Shown piece by piece: positions 1-12,411 of a stretch of 64,000 bases of DNA (its first letter is position 1; each line of letters begins with the position of its first letter). The notes beneath the pieces were generated by a model. It saw nothing but the letters and a program-made list of their open reading frames with translations. It had not been told where the DNA came from and searched no databases. The stretch is from positions 40,437,001 through 40,501,000 of the forward strand of contig JAZHRO010000003.1 in assembly GCA_037157565.1 (NCBI GenBank), read 5' to 3'. The position numbers and the translations under genes are program-made. Source of the stretch: Thalassia testudinum. Lineage: Eukaryota; Streptophyta; Magnoliopsida; Alismatales; Hydrocharitaceae.

Positions 1-1435
1 GTGTGTTGAGGGCTCCTCTAAAAAGGATTCAAAAGTTGGTTCATCTAGATAGTAGTCATAATACCCATCAAAATCAAAAGTAAATGTTTGGAAAGTGCTT
101 ATAGGGTCATGGAAATCTAATTCAAGAAAAGATTTGAACTCTGGATTGTAAGCACTCTCCGCACTTACTATTTTTTTTCCTGAGGATCAAAAAGGAATGA
201 TTCCATCTCAATCGAACCTGATTTTGAATCAATGATCTTGAGATCAGGGACCTCAGAGTCAGAGTCGAAGAACAGATCATGGATGCTGAGGTCATAAACC
301 AGTTCATAGTCGTCAGGAAACAAAAGTTCTCCGAAATTGGAGCAAGATTCGAAATCATAGGAGAATTTATGAGAATCATGTTCTGAACCTAATTCCAGTT
401 CAGAAATTCCACCCAAGAAAGGATCAAGATGTGTAGAATCAGCAACCTACTTGGATCTAACCTAATTTTAGATTCCGAGCTCAAAAAGGTGTCCCTAGTA
501 GGTATATGCTCAGGTTCTTGGTTCTTAGGGCAGACCCACTTGATTCCCAACTCTTCCAACTCTTTGATTTTTGTATCATAAATCGGTGTGACTTTTGAAA
601 TATCAATTTGTGTATCTGAGAAGGTTGGAGAGGTGTATTCATCAAATACAGGCCCTAAATCGTATTTCAAAATCGAAATCTATATTTCATCACATGGGGC
701 CTCATACTCATCCCCATTAGGCTTAGATCTAGATCCTTGGTTAAAGGTAGGCATTGGGTCACTAAGATCTAGGTTGGGCTCTATAGGGATGTCAGAATCA
801 TTCTCAAGAATCACCTTAACAGGATAAGGCTTGGGACTTACATTCTTGAGAAGTTTTCTTTTAAGCTCATTATCACAGGTATCGAGGAAATCTAAGCTCG
901 ATGGACCAACTTCCTAGTTTCCTAGGGCCGATTCAGAATCGGGAACACCTGCAATTGGATCCTCCCAAGCCTCATCAAGATTAGGTATGTCAATTGTTAT
1001 GAAGTTTGAATCTGAATTCATTTGGGTTGGGGGTCCATAGCAAGTATGATAATCAAACCTGGGATATGGGAAATTAGGCTCATCACTAGAATTACTCCAA
1101 GATGTTTTGTTAACTTCTGACAAGTATTTTTTATCAATAGATATATATAAGCCTTTTAGCAATTCTCCCCATTTTTATAAAAAAATCTGTACTTCTTCCG
1201 GAACTGAAGGATTTGACCAATATTGCAGACAATCGTTGTTGTGGAATTTCACCAATTCAATGTGTTATGCTAAGAGATCATCTCGGGTAAAACCGTGGTT
1301 TAGTCGTACCCATATTATCTCCATACGATTCAAAATGTGGTCCATTGTTTTCTTAAATTTATCTTGAATGTCCCTTTTACAATATTCCTCGTGGTGCCCA
1401 TAAGCATCCTCAATCATCTTTCCTTTCATGCTCAT
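1..1435 (-). pseudogene. Acidic ORF A, decayed copy (unknown function)
   Basis: Homologous to the 378-residue ORF at 40899-42035. The start chosen is the ATG at 1435; its N-terminus includes KMIEDA, matching RMIEDA in the intact copy. Landmarks in order are a GPVFDEY motif, PIYDTKIKELEELG and DTFLSSESKIRLD, all shared with the other copy. A stop lies near the N-terminus, another before the GPVFDEY block, and a frameshift near 460 moves the reading frame. The 3' part (bases 1-400) continues past the point where the intact copy stops, into an FTFDFD-type acidic stretch. That stretch resembles the end of the protease ORF at 61782. I do not know the protein's function. It is rich in D, E, S and P and shows no RT or integrase motif. 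Confidence 0.7.
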
Positions 1436-2678
1436 TTAGGACTCAGGTTTCCTAAACAGTCTTCCCAGATTGCCAGGTTGCATTTTCAAATCAGGTGGTG
1501 GAATCAAGATGTAGAATCAAACTCAGGTTAGATTGAAATTGATCAGATCTGAAAGAGATTCCCAAGAAGATCTAATGAGGTCTCTTAAGTTAAAAACCTA
1601 ATGACCTTCCTTTGTATGTGCTCTATAGAAAAGATGAGGGACGAGATGTTATTTGGACCCAACCAAGGCACCCAAAGATTTTTGGATGACTAAGGCTAGT
1701 TTGAGGCAGATGATACCTCTGAATCAGAAATTCACACACCTGAAAAATACCTGGGCAGCCAGGAAGGGAGAGCCTTGCAAAGACCCATACACGGTAGAGT
1801 GTCCCCACAGGTTATAGGGTTTCCCCCACTTGACCTTCCTTGTCACTGCAGTTCCAAGTAGACCGGAATGTATGAACTTAATACTTTAACTCTACCAATT
1901 TTAGCATAATTAATGCCTTGAATTTAACTTGATTAGAAGTTGATTTGATTTGTGACCTAATTTGCAGGTTGGTTGGCCCACAAAGTAGACCAACTTTACC
2001 TGACATACCCTAAAGATGGCAGAATGAAATCTAGGTCAAGACCCAGAAATCACGCTGAATGACTCTCAGGTTATTAAGTCGACAATTTTTAAGTTTCAAG
2101 TGAAATTAGAGCCTGATTTTTGGGGTTCTTCTTGATTAAATCATTTCAAACAGGGGCTTGGGTGGCACATAAATGAGAGAGGGTTAATTCTCTTTAGTGT
2201 AGGCAAATGTGTACCAACACTTCAAACCCTAATGTCGGAACCCTAATTGGCTCTAATTCAAGTCTAATTAAATCTCAAGCTGTTCTTCTTGGACTTCAAA
2301 CAAGAAGTGCTAGTCCAAGAAGATTAGAAATTCAACGTAATCCTTAGTAGGTACGGGAAATTAAGGTTGAGATTTCTAAATAGAATCTCATCAAGCTTCA
2401 ATTAGATATTGATTTTTTCGCAACTTAGGAGATTTGCCTCTTTAATGATAATTTACTAAGAAAATAAGGCAGGTAGTTCCTAATTGATTTGTTTCCTTTT
2501 CTCTCTTCCAAAGATGAGGAGATTAAAGAAGAGAGATTACCTACCCTGGAAGTGGCTTGTTTTGTGTGGAAGATCACCTTGCGACGTACCTCACAAAATC
2601 ACCAGAAATCAAATAGGGCAAGTTAGTATTCAAATATAATCAACTAAAATAGAGAATAGAGACGAATTACGCATTGCT
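1436..2678 (-). other. Untranslated leader of the left family A element
   Basis: About 1.24 kb between the primer-binding site and ORF A with no convincing ORF. It matches the leader at 42036-43250 in many short blocks, for example the stretch around 1620-1860 against 42210-42450. Long leaders are usual in Athila/Tat-type elements. Confidence 0.6.
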
Positions 2679-2695
2679 CCCCGGCAACGGTGCCA
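2679..2695 (-). other. Primer-binding site, tRNA-Asp type
   Basis: The plus strand reads CCCCGGCAACGGTGCCA, which matches the 3' end of plant tRNA-Asp (CCCCGGCAACGGCGCCA) with one mismatch. The minus strand therefore carries the primer-binding site, three bases inside the LTR edge at 2699. This fixes element orientation. Confidence 0.85.
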
Positions 2696-3285
2696 AAATG
2701 TTGACAAGCTTTTCTTCAATGTTAGGGAAATGCATTGTAGTATAACTGACAAATCGCTCTTCAATAAATAAAATTTATAACTCGAATATCTAAATGAAGT
2801 CCGAGGTCGAACACAAGGAGCAAGCATTGCATTCACACGCTAATCTCAATTAAAATATAAATGAGCACAGAAATAAGCCAAGAATAATGATATTTAATTA
2901 ATAACTAATCTATCACATTAAATATTCAATGAATAACATGAGTATTTCAAGACTTTCGAGACCAAAAAGATATCTAAGACAAAATAATGGTGATTTAGAT
3001 CACTAATTATTAGTCTAAGCACATATATATCAAATACTCATTAATGTCAAATAAACGAACAGAGCTCAGATGTCTGGATATCAAGTTAGATGACTTAAAT
3101 GTCACTTGCTACAGTACTTTTCCCATAATCTTTAGACTTTTTTGTTGTTCTTCTTCTTCTCTTCTATTGCCTTTCCTCTTCCTTCAAGTCTTCTCCTTTA
3201 GCTCCTTCAAACGCATAAGGGAACTCACCTCCTTAGCGACCAACTGTCGCTCAAAGCCTTCAGGAGGAAAACCCTTCCCTCCCCC

Positions 3286-5943
3286 TAATGGGAACACCAT
3301 CATGAGCCCTAACTAGCTCTTTCTGAGCCAATTGAGCCAATAAAAGCTCCTACATAACTGCCAGAGAGCCATAACTCACTGGATAACCATTCTGAGAGAA
3401 AAATAGGAAACTAGGGTTAAAACTACAATTTTACCACCTTATCATGAATGCATTACAGCCACGGGTTTTCTCAATGGTTAAACAAAGGTCAAATGGTTAT
3501 AATAAGATAACAAGTGGGTTAGATTAGACAGAAAAGGGTTTGTGTATGTTTTAAGAATTAAATAACTTTTGAAAGCCTAAAAATCGACCCACTTAATTAA
3601 CCAAGGTTTTGGTCAGGATAAAATTCACATAAACCTTCTAAAAATCATAGAAAAATATTCTCTTGGGTTTAGTACTTTCAATTTGACCATCAGAACCCAT
3701 CTTGACCTAAAATGGAGTCTTAGATAGATATTTGCTCTAATTTGGGTTTTTGCTTAAAATACCCAAGCAAACGTGGTCAAAATCAAAATCCAACTTCACC
3801 ATTGGATTCCTTAGGTCCAAATTTGGCATTTACAAAAATTTGGACCCATGATGAGCTTTCCTCGACCTAGTTTGCAAAATGGTTCTGTCTGATTACATTT
3901 ATACCCCCAACTTTCAAAAACCCTTGCATTCAGCCCCCTAACTTCTTCGACATCTTCACAATTAGGTCCCTCCACCATTATCGTGGAGGAAACCTACTAT
4001 GGCGATCTTTGACAGGAGATTTCTCCTTGATTGCTTGGCGAATCTCTTCCAAAATTGCAAGGGAGATTCTTTGCGAAATCCTCTCCAATATAAACCCATC
4101 CATGTGCTCTGAATCATTCCAAATCTCTCATATGAATGCATGAGAGATTTGGGTATTAAAAATTACCCAAACCTGGCAACCTTCCAAGCTTGGGAAGCCT
4201 GCTTCACAAGCTCTAACCACACCCTAGATCCCTTTATAAGGACCCTCAGAGCTCATCGATCTCTTCATGCTCAAAATTGGTCGTGAAATCCCCACAACTC
4301 CCCTCTCTCTTTCACGGTCGAAGGCTCCTCGACGTCCGACGATTCCACTATGCCTTTTCTCATCATCCTTTGACAATACCAGTGGTGGATTCCTCTTCCT
4401 AGCCTCCATCTACATCTTGCCGTACAAGCAGATGCCCTTTCCTCGTTCGTCCTAACCATTTCTACCTCACCGAAGCTGCCTTCATCTCTGGTGTCAGCAA
4501 CACCACATCCGATGCCATCTCTACCCCACTTCATTCACCTACCTCTTAGCTAAGTGCCTTACCTTCTTTACTTTATTTTCGCATTCACCACACTTTGTTT
4601 CGACCACCGACGCTTCTCCGCGACTCCATCTCCTCTATCTCCAGCCACCCCCTCCAGCGAGACCATCCCACCTCCACGGACCACCAAATCCCTCGTCGAC
4701 AAGCCCACGACCATTGCCACACCTCACTGATCATTTCCCCTCTCTTTAGTCGCCTCTCCACACTCACACACACACCCAAACACACCCACTCACATGCACA
4801 CAGTTTGACCTAGCCACAAACCAACAGACATCCACAGGCCACACAAACACCCCCATCACATTAGTCGTGCTCCGATGACCCTCCTTGAGCGCTCTGATGT
4901 GGCTGAAAGGTTGTTTTGTTGATTTCAGGAGTACGCCCTATCTGCCATTGATGAGCAAGCTTTGAGCTTGGTTGAAGCTCTCTCCAGGCACTTTGATCCC
5001 AGGCTAAAGCCCTAAGTTGCACAGAAGTCTCTCGCGCACAAGTCCAGGTCCTCAACTAAGGTTGCAAGCCATGTGAGTTGAGGCAATTGAAGGGAGACCC
5101 CCTGTTGCAGACACGCAAAGGTGGGGGGTGCGGATAGTCCCACATCGTCAGCTGCAAAGCATGTTGAGGTGCATAAATTGATTTTGTGCTGATAGTTGTT
5201 CACCTCGGTTCACAGGGTGAGGTCCCTCTCACCCGCTCACTCAGCCTCATCCGCGACATGTACCTACGAACCTGGTCGACCCGATAACCCAACCTACACT
5301 CCCCACTTACCATCGCATGCCGATGAGCCTAGACTCGGGTACGTGCTTGAACCCGATAACCTGGATACCTTGTGGCTTTGGGAGAGCAGATCCTAAGAGA
5401 GAAAGAGAGAGGAGAGTCACGTGGGTAGCGGGAGGGTTTTGCTACAAGGAACTTCAGCTGACACTTAGCCGAATTCTTAAGAGGAAAGTCAGAGAAGGAA
5501 GAAGAAGGCTTAAAGAAGAAGAGAAGGTCATAGCTGAAGAAGAGAAAGAAGCCATAGCTGAAGAAAGGAAAGAAGCTGCAGAAGAAAGGAAGAGTTAGAG
5601 AAGGAAGAAGAAAAGAAGACAAAGAAGAGAATCACTTTAAGTCATCTGATTTCAGACGACAGATTTAGCTTTCATTTCATACATATACATTGAGTTCCTT
5701 AGTTGATATTGTACAAGTATTTGGTGATCTAAATCACCTTTTTACTCCCATCATTTTGCACATTGATATTGATATTATTGCAAATTCTTTTAGTTTTAAT
5801 TGTGATCTTGATTTCCAAATCCCATATTGCTCCCTATGTTCGACCTCAGAACTTATTTGAGTAATAAAGGTTTATTTATTTTCAAAGCGATTTTGACTAT
5901 AATACAACGGTTCATTTTAAAATCGATTTCGTCGCATTAAACA
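3286..5943 (+). repeat. Inverted solo LTR of family A, TSD CCCCC
   Basis: This 2.66 kb block is the reverse complement of the LTR that surrounds it. The terminal end of the family LTR lies at 3286-3420 and its TGTTGACA end lies near 5943. It is flanked by CCCCC at 3281-3285 and 5944-5948. The duplication is low-complexity but sits exactly at both edges. No internal region remains, so it is a solo LTR left by recombination between two LTRs. The first dinucleotide is TA, not TG, a transition. Confidence 0.75.
4235..4241 (+). promoter_or_regulatory. TATA-like box in inverted solo LTR
   Basis: TATAAGG in the sequence CCTTTATAAGGACC sits where the TATA boxes of related LTRs lie (compare 45093-45099 on the minus strand). 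It would drive plus-strand transcription, but the solo LTR has no element downstream. Confidence 0.4.
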
Positions 5944-8009
5944 CCCCCACTCTCTCTTTCCTTCCTTCTCTTCTCTCTCAGAAATCTGGACCTTAGTCGA
6001 GTATTCGGGTATGCATAACCAATCCAGGGAGTGATAGGCTTAGGTGGGTCAAGTATGTGCAGGTGAGCGGGGACCTCAACCCCAAGTGTTTGAGGCAATA
6101 AGCCTAGAGCATGAAAAAACTTTATGCAGCTGCAACGACTCCCAATCCCACGATGTGGGACTATCCCATAACTGTTTTCCCTTACGAATAGTAGTAGCTA
6201 GAGTGACTTCCAATTGAAGCCGAAGGATGGTCAAATATCCCAATTGACCACCGAGATGTGTTCCTGGAAGTCACCCATACTGCCTGGGGGTCACATCTGG
6301 AGCGAATGCGGCTGGAGAACACGAGGCATGTCGGAGAACTCAAGGGTGGGGCTAAGCACCGGTCAGACTTGAAATAGAATAATATAGCCTCTTAGCCATG
6401 TCAAATAAGCTCAGAAGTTTCGCATGGTTGCAGTGAGGGTGTTGGTGGTGGTGGCGTGTTGCGAGGGTGGTCTGAGATGGTTGGCGAAGGCAGAGGAGGT
6501 CACGTGAAGTGCACTTGTTTGGTGGGTGGTTTAGGAGGTCTAGTAGGTGAAATAGGTTAGGTTTTTTGATGGTGGATGGTCAGTAGATCTTTTAGGAGGT
6601 TTGGAGAGGTGTATGGAGGTGTGTGGTGAGCGAATGACCTCACCGAAGAGGTGGTCGGAGCAGAAGAAGACGATGGCAAACGTCGGCATCGAGGGTTTCT
6701 TTTCGGTTATTGGATAGGGAAAGCTAACCTAAGACTCTAAAGGAACGTAACTACCTACTTTAAAGGATGAAAGGGATAGGAAGGACTCCAGGTATGGTGT
6801 GGTCGACATCGTGGAAGGAAGGGCCTCCGATGAGGGAGAACGAAGAGGAAGAGAGGGGAAGACGACCCTCACTGGTATTGAGAAAGGCAGAGGAGCTTGA
6901 GGAAGAGCAACCGGCCAGCTATAGTCTATGACAACCAACAAAGAATGTAGAATAAGGAGCTCGTCGGAGCTTGCAGAGGGATTGGCCGGAGAGAGGAGAA
7001 GAAGGTGGAGAACCAGTCCAAACCAAGCTATAGAGGTGAGGATGTGCACAGCCTAGCTGTATAGAGCTTCATGGAGAGCTCTGGATCAAGAAAGAAGGAT
7101 TCCATGGCTTGGTCTTGAAGGAAAAGAACCCACAATCCTCGTACATTCGCGCGAGCAATCTATGGAGACTTGAGACTCCATAATGATCTCAGATGATTCA
7201 TCTTCGTGTGAACATCATTCCTACCAATTTTGGTGGGATTTGATTGCCATTAGAGTAGAATTTAGGTCAGTCAAGTTTGCTTGGAGTTTGGGTTTGACCT
7301 CAATGGCGGTAGGGGCTTTTGTGTGAAGATGAAGACATAGTTGGGGGGTTATTTGCAAAGAATTCAATAGTTATGGGCATGTGTGTGAGATAAAAGAATC
7401 AAACTAGACAAAAATGTAAACTCAGTCAAGATGATCTCTAATTAGGCCCAAATTTTGGTACAAACCTAATTTGGACCCAAGGAATCTGATAGTTAATTCA
7501 GATTTAGGTTTTGACTAAGTTTGACTCGCTAATTTGCATAGAAACCCAAATTAGGGCAACTGTTTATTTGAGACTCTATTTTAGGTCAAATTAGGTTCCA
7601 ATGGTCAAATCAAAGGTACCAAACAATAGGGAATATTTTTCTATGATTTTTATAAGGTTTGGGTAAATTTTATCCTGACCAGAACCTCAGTTAATTAAGT
7701 AAGTCTATTTTTAGGATTTTAGATGTCCATTAATTCTTGAAATGCGTAAAAACCTATTTCTATTCTACATGAACCCATTTATTAGATATTTATGACCGTT
7801 TGACCATTAATAAAGCCTTGGGAAACCTCGTGATTGTTCTGTAATTTAGATATTCTGTTAAAATTACAGTTTCACCCCTATTTTATTGTTTATCTCTCAG
7901 AATGGATAAGTAGTGAATTAGGGCTCTTTGGCGGTTAAGTAAGAGCATTTATCAAAGGATTGTGACTAATTAAAGCTAGATATGGTTGATGATGATGTTA
8001 TCATCGGTG

Positions 8010-8800
8010 ATTCTCAACCCCAGAAGCTACTTCACTTAGACTTGTTCTGACCAACCAAATCTGAAAGCCTAAGCGGGTGCAGATACTATTTAGTCATAAT
8101 TAATGACTTCTCTAGATTTACTTGGATATCTTTATTAAAAAGTAAGGGCTTAAAAATAGATGCCTTTAGCAAACTAGTTAAAAGATTATAAAATGAGAAA
8201 GGATATGAGGTAATTAAGATGAGAAGTGATCATAGTGGAGAATTTGAAAATGAATCTTTTTCGAACTTTTGTTATCAATAAGGAATCAAACATGAGTTTG
8301 CCTTCCTTAGAGCTACACCTCAGAATTGTGTAGTTCAGAGGAAAAGTAGGACTTTGCAAGAGTGTGCCTGCATAATGCTATGCGAGTCAAAGCTACCTCA
8401 ATATTTTTGGGCTGAGGCTGTACACTACTTGCTATATCCATAATAGAACCTTGATCAGACTAATCCTAAAGAAGACACCTTTTGACCTTTATCGTGGAAG
8501 AATACCTAAAATATCCTAGTTCAAGATTTTCGGATGTCGATGCTTTATACTTAACACTAAAGATAATCTTGATAAGTTCGATGCTAAAAGCTCGGAAGGG
8601 TTTTCTTAGGTTATTCAACTAGAAGTAAAGCCTATAAGGTCTTTAATAAGAACTCTGCTGTTGAGGAAACCATCATGTATCATTTGATGAAACATTAGTT
8701 CAACCTAAATCTTCTACGATTGATGATGATGACCAAGTACACGATCCTTCAACCATTCCAAAAGAGAATATTTCTAATGAACTACCCAAAGATATCTCTT
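8010..8800 (+). pseudogene. Copia integrase catalytic core fragment
   Basis: Conceptual translation gives, in order, KLLHLDLF (first Asp), a DFSRFTW block, MRSDHSGEFEN (second Asp region) and RTLQECACIMLCES with AEAVHYL. This is the retroviral-type integrase core (rve) of Ty1/copia. The expected ERK before the RTLQE motif reads QRK. The N-terminal HHCC zinc finger is missing because the element was broken at 8003. Several in-frame stops are present (for example near 8068, 8188 and 8279), and beyond about 8440 the frame is lost before the RT domain. Confidence 0.8.
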
Positions 8801-8802
8801 TT

Positions 8803-10380
8803 GTGAAAGATCATCCTAAAGAACTGGTAATAGGAGAATTGCCAAAAGGAGTTCCAACCAAATCTTCACTTAACACACTAGCCTTTATAGCCTTTGTTTC
8901 ACAATTAGAACCTAAAAATGTTAAGGAAGCCTTGTCAGACAATTGTTGGATTATTGCTATGGAAGATGAGTTAAATCAATTTAAGAAAAATCAAGTATGG
9001 GAACTTATTTCAAAGCCTAAATTACAAACCATTATAGGAACCAAGTGACTTTTTAGGAACAAACTTGATGAATCAGGAAATGTAGTTAGAAATAACGCTA
9101 GACTTGTGGCTCAAGGATATAATCAAGAAGAAGGAATAAATTTTGATGAAACATATGCACCTGTTGCTCGACCAGAATCTATTTTATTGTTGCTAGCTTT
9201 TGCAACCCATATGGAATTCAAACTCTTCCAAATGGATGTCAAAAGTGTCTTTCTAAATGGATTCATCGAGGAAGTCTTTGTTAAACAACCTCCAGGTTTC
9301 GAAGATATGAATCATCTAGAACATGTATACAAACTAAACAAAGCATTATATGGTTTCAAACATGCTCCACGAGCTTGGTATGATAGATTAAAAACAAATC
9401 TAATTGACAATGAATTTACAATTGGTCAAATAGATCCAACCCTATTCACTAAAAAGAGAGAAAATGATATTTTAATAGTACAAATATATGTTGATGATAT
9501 TATTTTTGGTGCTACTAGTGATCTATTATGCCAAGACCTTGCAAAGCTAATGTAGGATCAGTTTGAGATTAGCATGGTGGGAGAACTTCGGTTCTTTCTT
9601 GGACTTCAAATTGATCAGCTGTCCTCTGGAATCTTCATATCTCAGACAAAATGCACAGCAGAGATACTAAAGAAATTCTCGATGGATAAAGTCAAAGGTA
9701 AAGAAACACCAATGGCAGCTTCTACTCAATTGAAAATTGATGACACAGGTAAATCAGTAGATCAAAAACTATACAAAAGCATTATAGGATCTCTATTATA
9801 TTTAACTACAAGTAGACCTGACATTCTATTTTGTACTTATTTGTGTGCTCACTTTCATGTAAACCCTAAAGAAACACATCTAAATGTTGTTAAAAGAATA
9901 CTTTGATATCTAACCAACACACAAGACTTGGGACTTTTTTATACGGAGTCTGACACATTGGAATTATATTCCTTTTGTGATGCTGACTATGCGGGTAGTT
10001 TCATAGACTGTAAGAGTACTAGTGGAACTTGTCAAATTCTTGAAAATTCCCTAGTCTCCTTGTTCGAAAACAAAATACTGTAGCAGAATATGTAGCAACA
10101 TCTTTATCTTGTTAACAACCATTGTGGATGAAATAGACATTACAAGACTTTGGCTTATCTTATAAGAATAAAAAAATTTTGTGTGACAACACAAGTGCCA
10201 TTAATCTATCCAAGAATCCAATAAAACACTCCAGGACTAAATATATAGATGTTAGACACCACTTTCTTAGAGATTTTCTTAAAAGGGGACATCAATTTAG
10301 AATTTCCTAGTACAGAAAATCAACTAGCTGATATATTTACAAAACCATTACCAAAAGAAAGGTTTAATTAAATTTGTCAT
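8803..10380 (+). pseudogene. Copia reverse transcriptase and RNase H
   Basis: This is one reading frame from 8803 to about 10065, broken only by stops at 9046, 9553 and 9904. Motifs in order: WIIAMEDELNQF at the RT N-terminus, ARLVAQGYNQEEGINFDETY, QMDVKSVFLNG (first catalytic Asp), KALYGFKHAPRAWYDRL, and the catalytic YVDD at 9487-9498. FFLGLQID and a RPDILF block follow. RNase H begins after 9906 with CDADYAGSFIDCKSTSGT. A frameshift and short deletion near 10065 remove part of the RNase H active-site region. The domain ends with ADIFTKPLPKERFN near 10365. RT copies the element's RNA; this copy cannot make a full protein. The stops are explainable by single transitions. Confidence 0.92.
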
Positions 10381-10439
10381 TCACTAGGTTTATCTTGATT
10401 AAAAGAGCTTAATTAATTTGCCTAGTGAATGTTTCTTTT

Positions 10440-11400
10440 ACTATTTTGATCGATCAATTTTCCAAAATTGATCGACCAACCTTTGATCGATCAAATAGTC
10501 TTGTTTGATATACCAAAACTTAAATCTACCTGACGGGAAATCTCCCTCCAAAACTTTGACTTTTGATCGATCGATCAAAATTTTTGATTGACCAATCCGT
10601 TTGGGTGGGAACTTTCCCTCCAAACATTCAAACTCTGATTGACCAATTAACCTTTTTGATTGATCACTTTTCATTTTGATCAACCAAAAATTTGTTTTGA
10701 TCGACCAAAACTGGCAAATTCTCTTTTCAAAAATTGTGATCTTTTTTCCTCGATTCACATTCACAGTCAACTTTTACCGATTCTAACCTATGTGATTAGT
10801 TTCCTTAAGGATATTTACTTATTTTACTAAGCACGTTCTCTATAAAGCACTTCATTTTTTACTCTAAACACCTATTTTTTACACTACCCCACTCATTTTG
10901 TCCCCACTTCACCAAAACACACCTGACCCCACTCCTCTCCACCAGCCGTGTGATCGACCAATGATCGTCACCTCCAACCACCTCGCACATAAGCCTCCTC
11001 TGTGCATGGGTCACCCGTTCTTCGGTCCTCACATGTGCATGCCTGCTCATCACCACCTTGCAACTCCATTCTCACACGACTTCGACATCCTCGCATGCTC
11101 ACCATCTGGCCGTCTTTTGATCAACCAACTTTGGTTTGATCTCGGTACATTCTAAACCTTGACTATGTCAATTTCTTTGGACTTTTCTTATGTTTAGAAT
11201 GTGCCTTGACTTACTCTTACATGTTGATCTTGTTTGTGCATTTTCTTGCGAAATCATGTAGCATTACTAAGTTTATCATATAGTTAACCATTCTTTTTTT
11301 TTTCGGTCGAAGGTCTTTTGGTCGACCAAATTCATTGGTTGATCAACCAAAAGTCTGGTTCATTTTTGATCGACTAGTCACTTTTGTTGATCAACCAACC
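10440..11400 (+). repeat. Clusters of near-palindromic TTGATCGACCAA motifs in copia spacer
   Basis: Between pol and the extra ORF the 12-mer TTGATCGACCAA and close variants (TTGATCGATCAA, TTGATTGACCAA, TTGGTCGACCAA) recur: about eight copies in 10440-10720, singletons near 10953 and 11118, and a second group at 11320-11400. The same motif recurs in the 3' LTR at about 13410-13610. The spacing is irregular, so this is not a simple tandem array. Confidence 0.75.
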
Positions 11401-11421
11401 GTGATTTTTTCTCTTTACCAT

Positions 11422-12411
11422 ATGGGACCTAAACGTGCACACAGTTCTTCCAGTCATCGTGATGGCACTTTGGATCATTTTTCCATTACCGAAGCTGCTT
11501 GCAGTCATTTTTCATTATTTGCAAAATTCTCTCCACATGTCGATAGACCTGTTGACTTCACTTATTTTGAGTCTATTTTCCCTGGGATCCGTGAAAAAAT
11601 CACATACCATCAGATTTTGTGATTGTTTGAGTGGAACTTTTATGCGGCTTCTAAGCATAGCCGCATTCCCGGTGTTCATCCCATGGCCTATCACCTATTT
11701 TATGCTAATCTCAAAGATATAAGTGAAGGATCCAAAATCAAGTTGACCTTGAACGTCTACGGGTTAGAGGTTCTGGTCAATGCAAACATTTTGGCAGAGA
11801 TTCTTGGTTGTCCTTCTGTTGGGCCTACTTTTCTTGAGTTGCATCAGCAGACTCAGTACGACATCATTATGGAGACCTTGCTCACTCCCACTCATTTTGA
11901 CTTAGGCCGTCCTGCCAAGTCACCCTACTTTCGACGTTTGTTTCATTTTCTGAATTGTGTCTTTTTGTGGAATTTTATGTCCAAGTCCACATCTTTTGAG
12001 AACTTCCCTGGCATTATGCTTATCACCCTCTATGCTTTTATCAAGAATAAACGGTTCAATTGGACCCATTAGATTCTTTACCTCATGAGTAATCAACCTA
12101 GCAACTCCTTCTAGTTTGGGACACTTCCTTCTAATATTTTTCTCAACTTTAGTGTGCCCATGGGCATTAATCATAAATAGTTTATCACTCATTTCTCCAT
12201 ATTCAATAAACTCACCTATGAGAAGATGGAGCAAGCACAAGGAGCCCATGGTGAGGATGCACCTCAGGACCAGCAGTAGCAGCAGGAGCAGATTGCAGTA
12301 CCTCCTTCATTCACACCTTTTGAGCATTTCACTACGACATGTCCTCCTCTACAGAGACCATCTCTATCTTTCAATGACCAGAACTGGAGCCTCTTTCACT
12401 GACAGCTCTTA
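11422..12411 (+). pseudogene. Extra ORF downstream of copia pol (putative plant transposon protein type)
   Basis: The frame starts at the ATG at 11422. It stays open except for a stop at 11620 up to a stop at 12070, and then continues with further stops to about 12411. The block NFYANL-like (FYANLKDISEGSKIKL) followed by VYGLEVLVNANILAEILGCP and a large hydrophobic/aromatic middle resembles the 'putative plant transposon protein' domain (Transposase_32 in Pfam). That domain often sits in plant retroelement ORFs. SIRE-type elements carry an ORF here that has been called env-like. I see no clear signal peptide or membrane anchor, so I do not call it an envelope. The family call is from memory and moderate in confidence. 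Confidence 0.6.

Larger units (their letters stand above)
1..8003 (-). mobile_element. Family A Athila/Tat-like LTR retrotransposon, 5' portion
   Basis: Read on the minus strand, this is the 5' end of a large Ty3/gypsy-type element: LTR (2699-8003), tRNA-Asp primer-binding site (2679-2695), leader, then a decayed acidic ORF that runs off the window at base 1. It is homologous by eye to the complete element at 36071-46033 in LTR, leader and ORF. It was inserted into a copia integrase: the LTR stops at 8003 with CA and copia integrase sequence begins at once. The 5-base target duplication should be TCGGT (8004-8008), but the partner end is outside the window. Whether it carried pol cannot be judged here. 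Confidence 0.85.
2699..8003 (-). repeat. 5' LTR of left family A element, split by an inverted solo LTR
   Basis: The LTR reads TGTTGACA at 2699 and ends ATCA at 8003 on the plus strand. Removing the insert (3286-5943) and one CCCCC duplication leaves about 2.64 kb, close to the 2.76-2.78 kb LTRs of the complete relative. The two halves join at a natural position: the CT-rich block ending at 3285 continues into CT-rich sequence at 5949, as in the intact LTRs at about 36.7 and 43.9 kb. Confidence 0.82.

Noticed and set aside
9106..9906. Functional copia polyprotein
   Set aside because: Three stops, a frameshift and partial RNase H deletion make it a pseudogene.
10441..10770. Minus-strand 109-codon frame
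   Set aside because: Open only because of the repeated TTGATCGACCAA motifs; antisense to the copia spacer.
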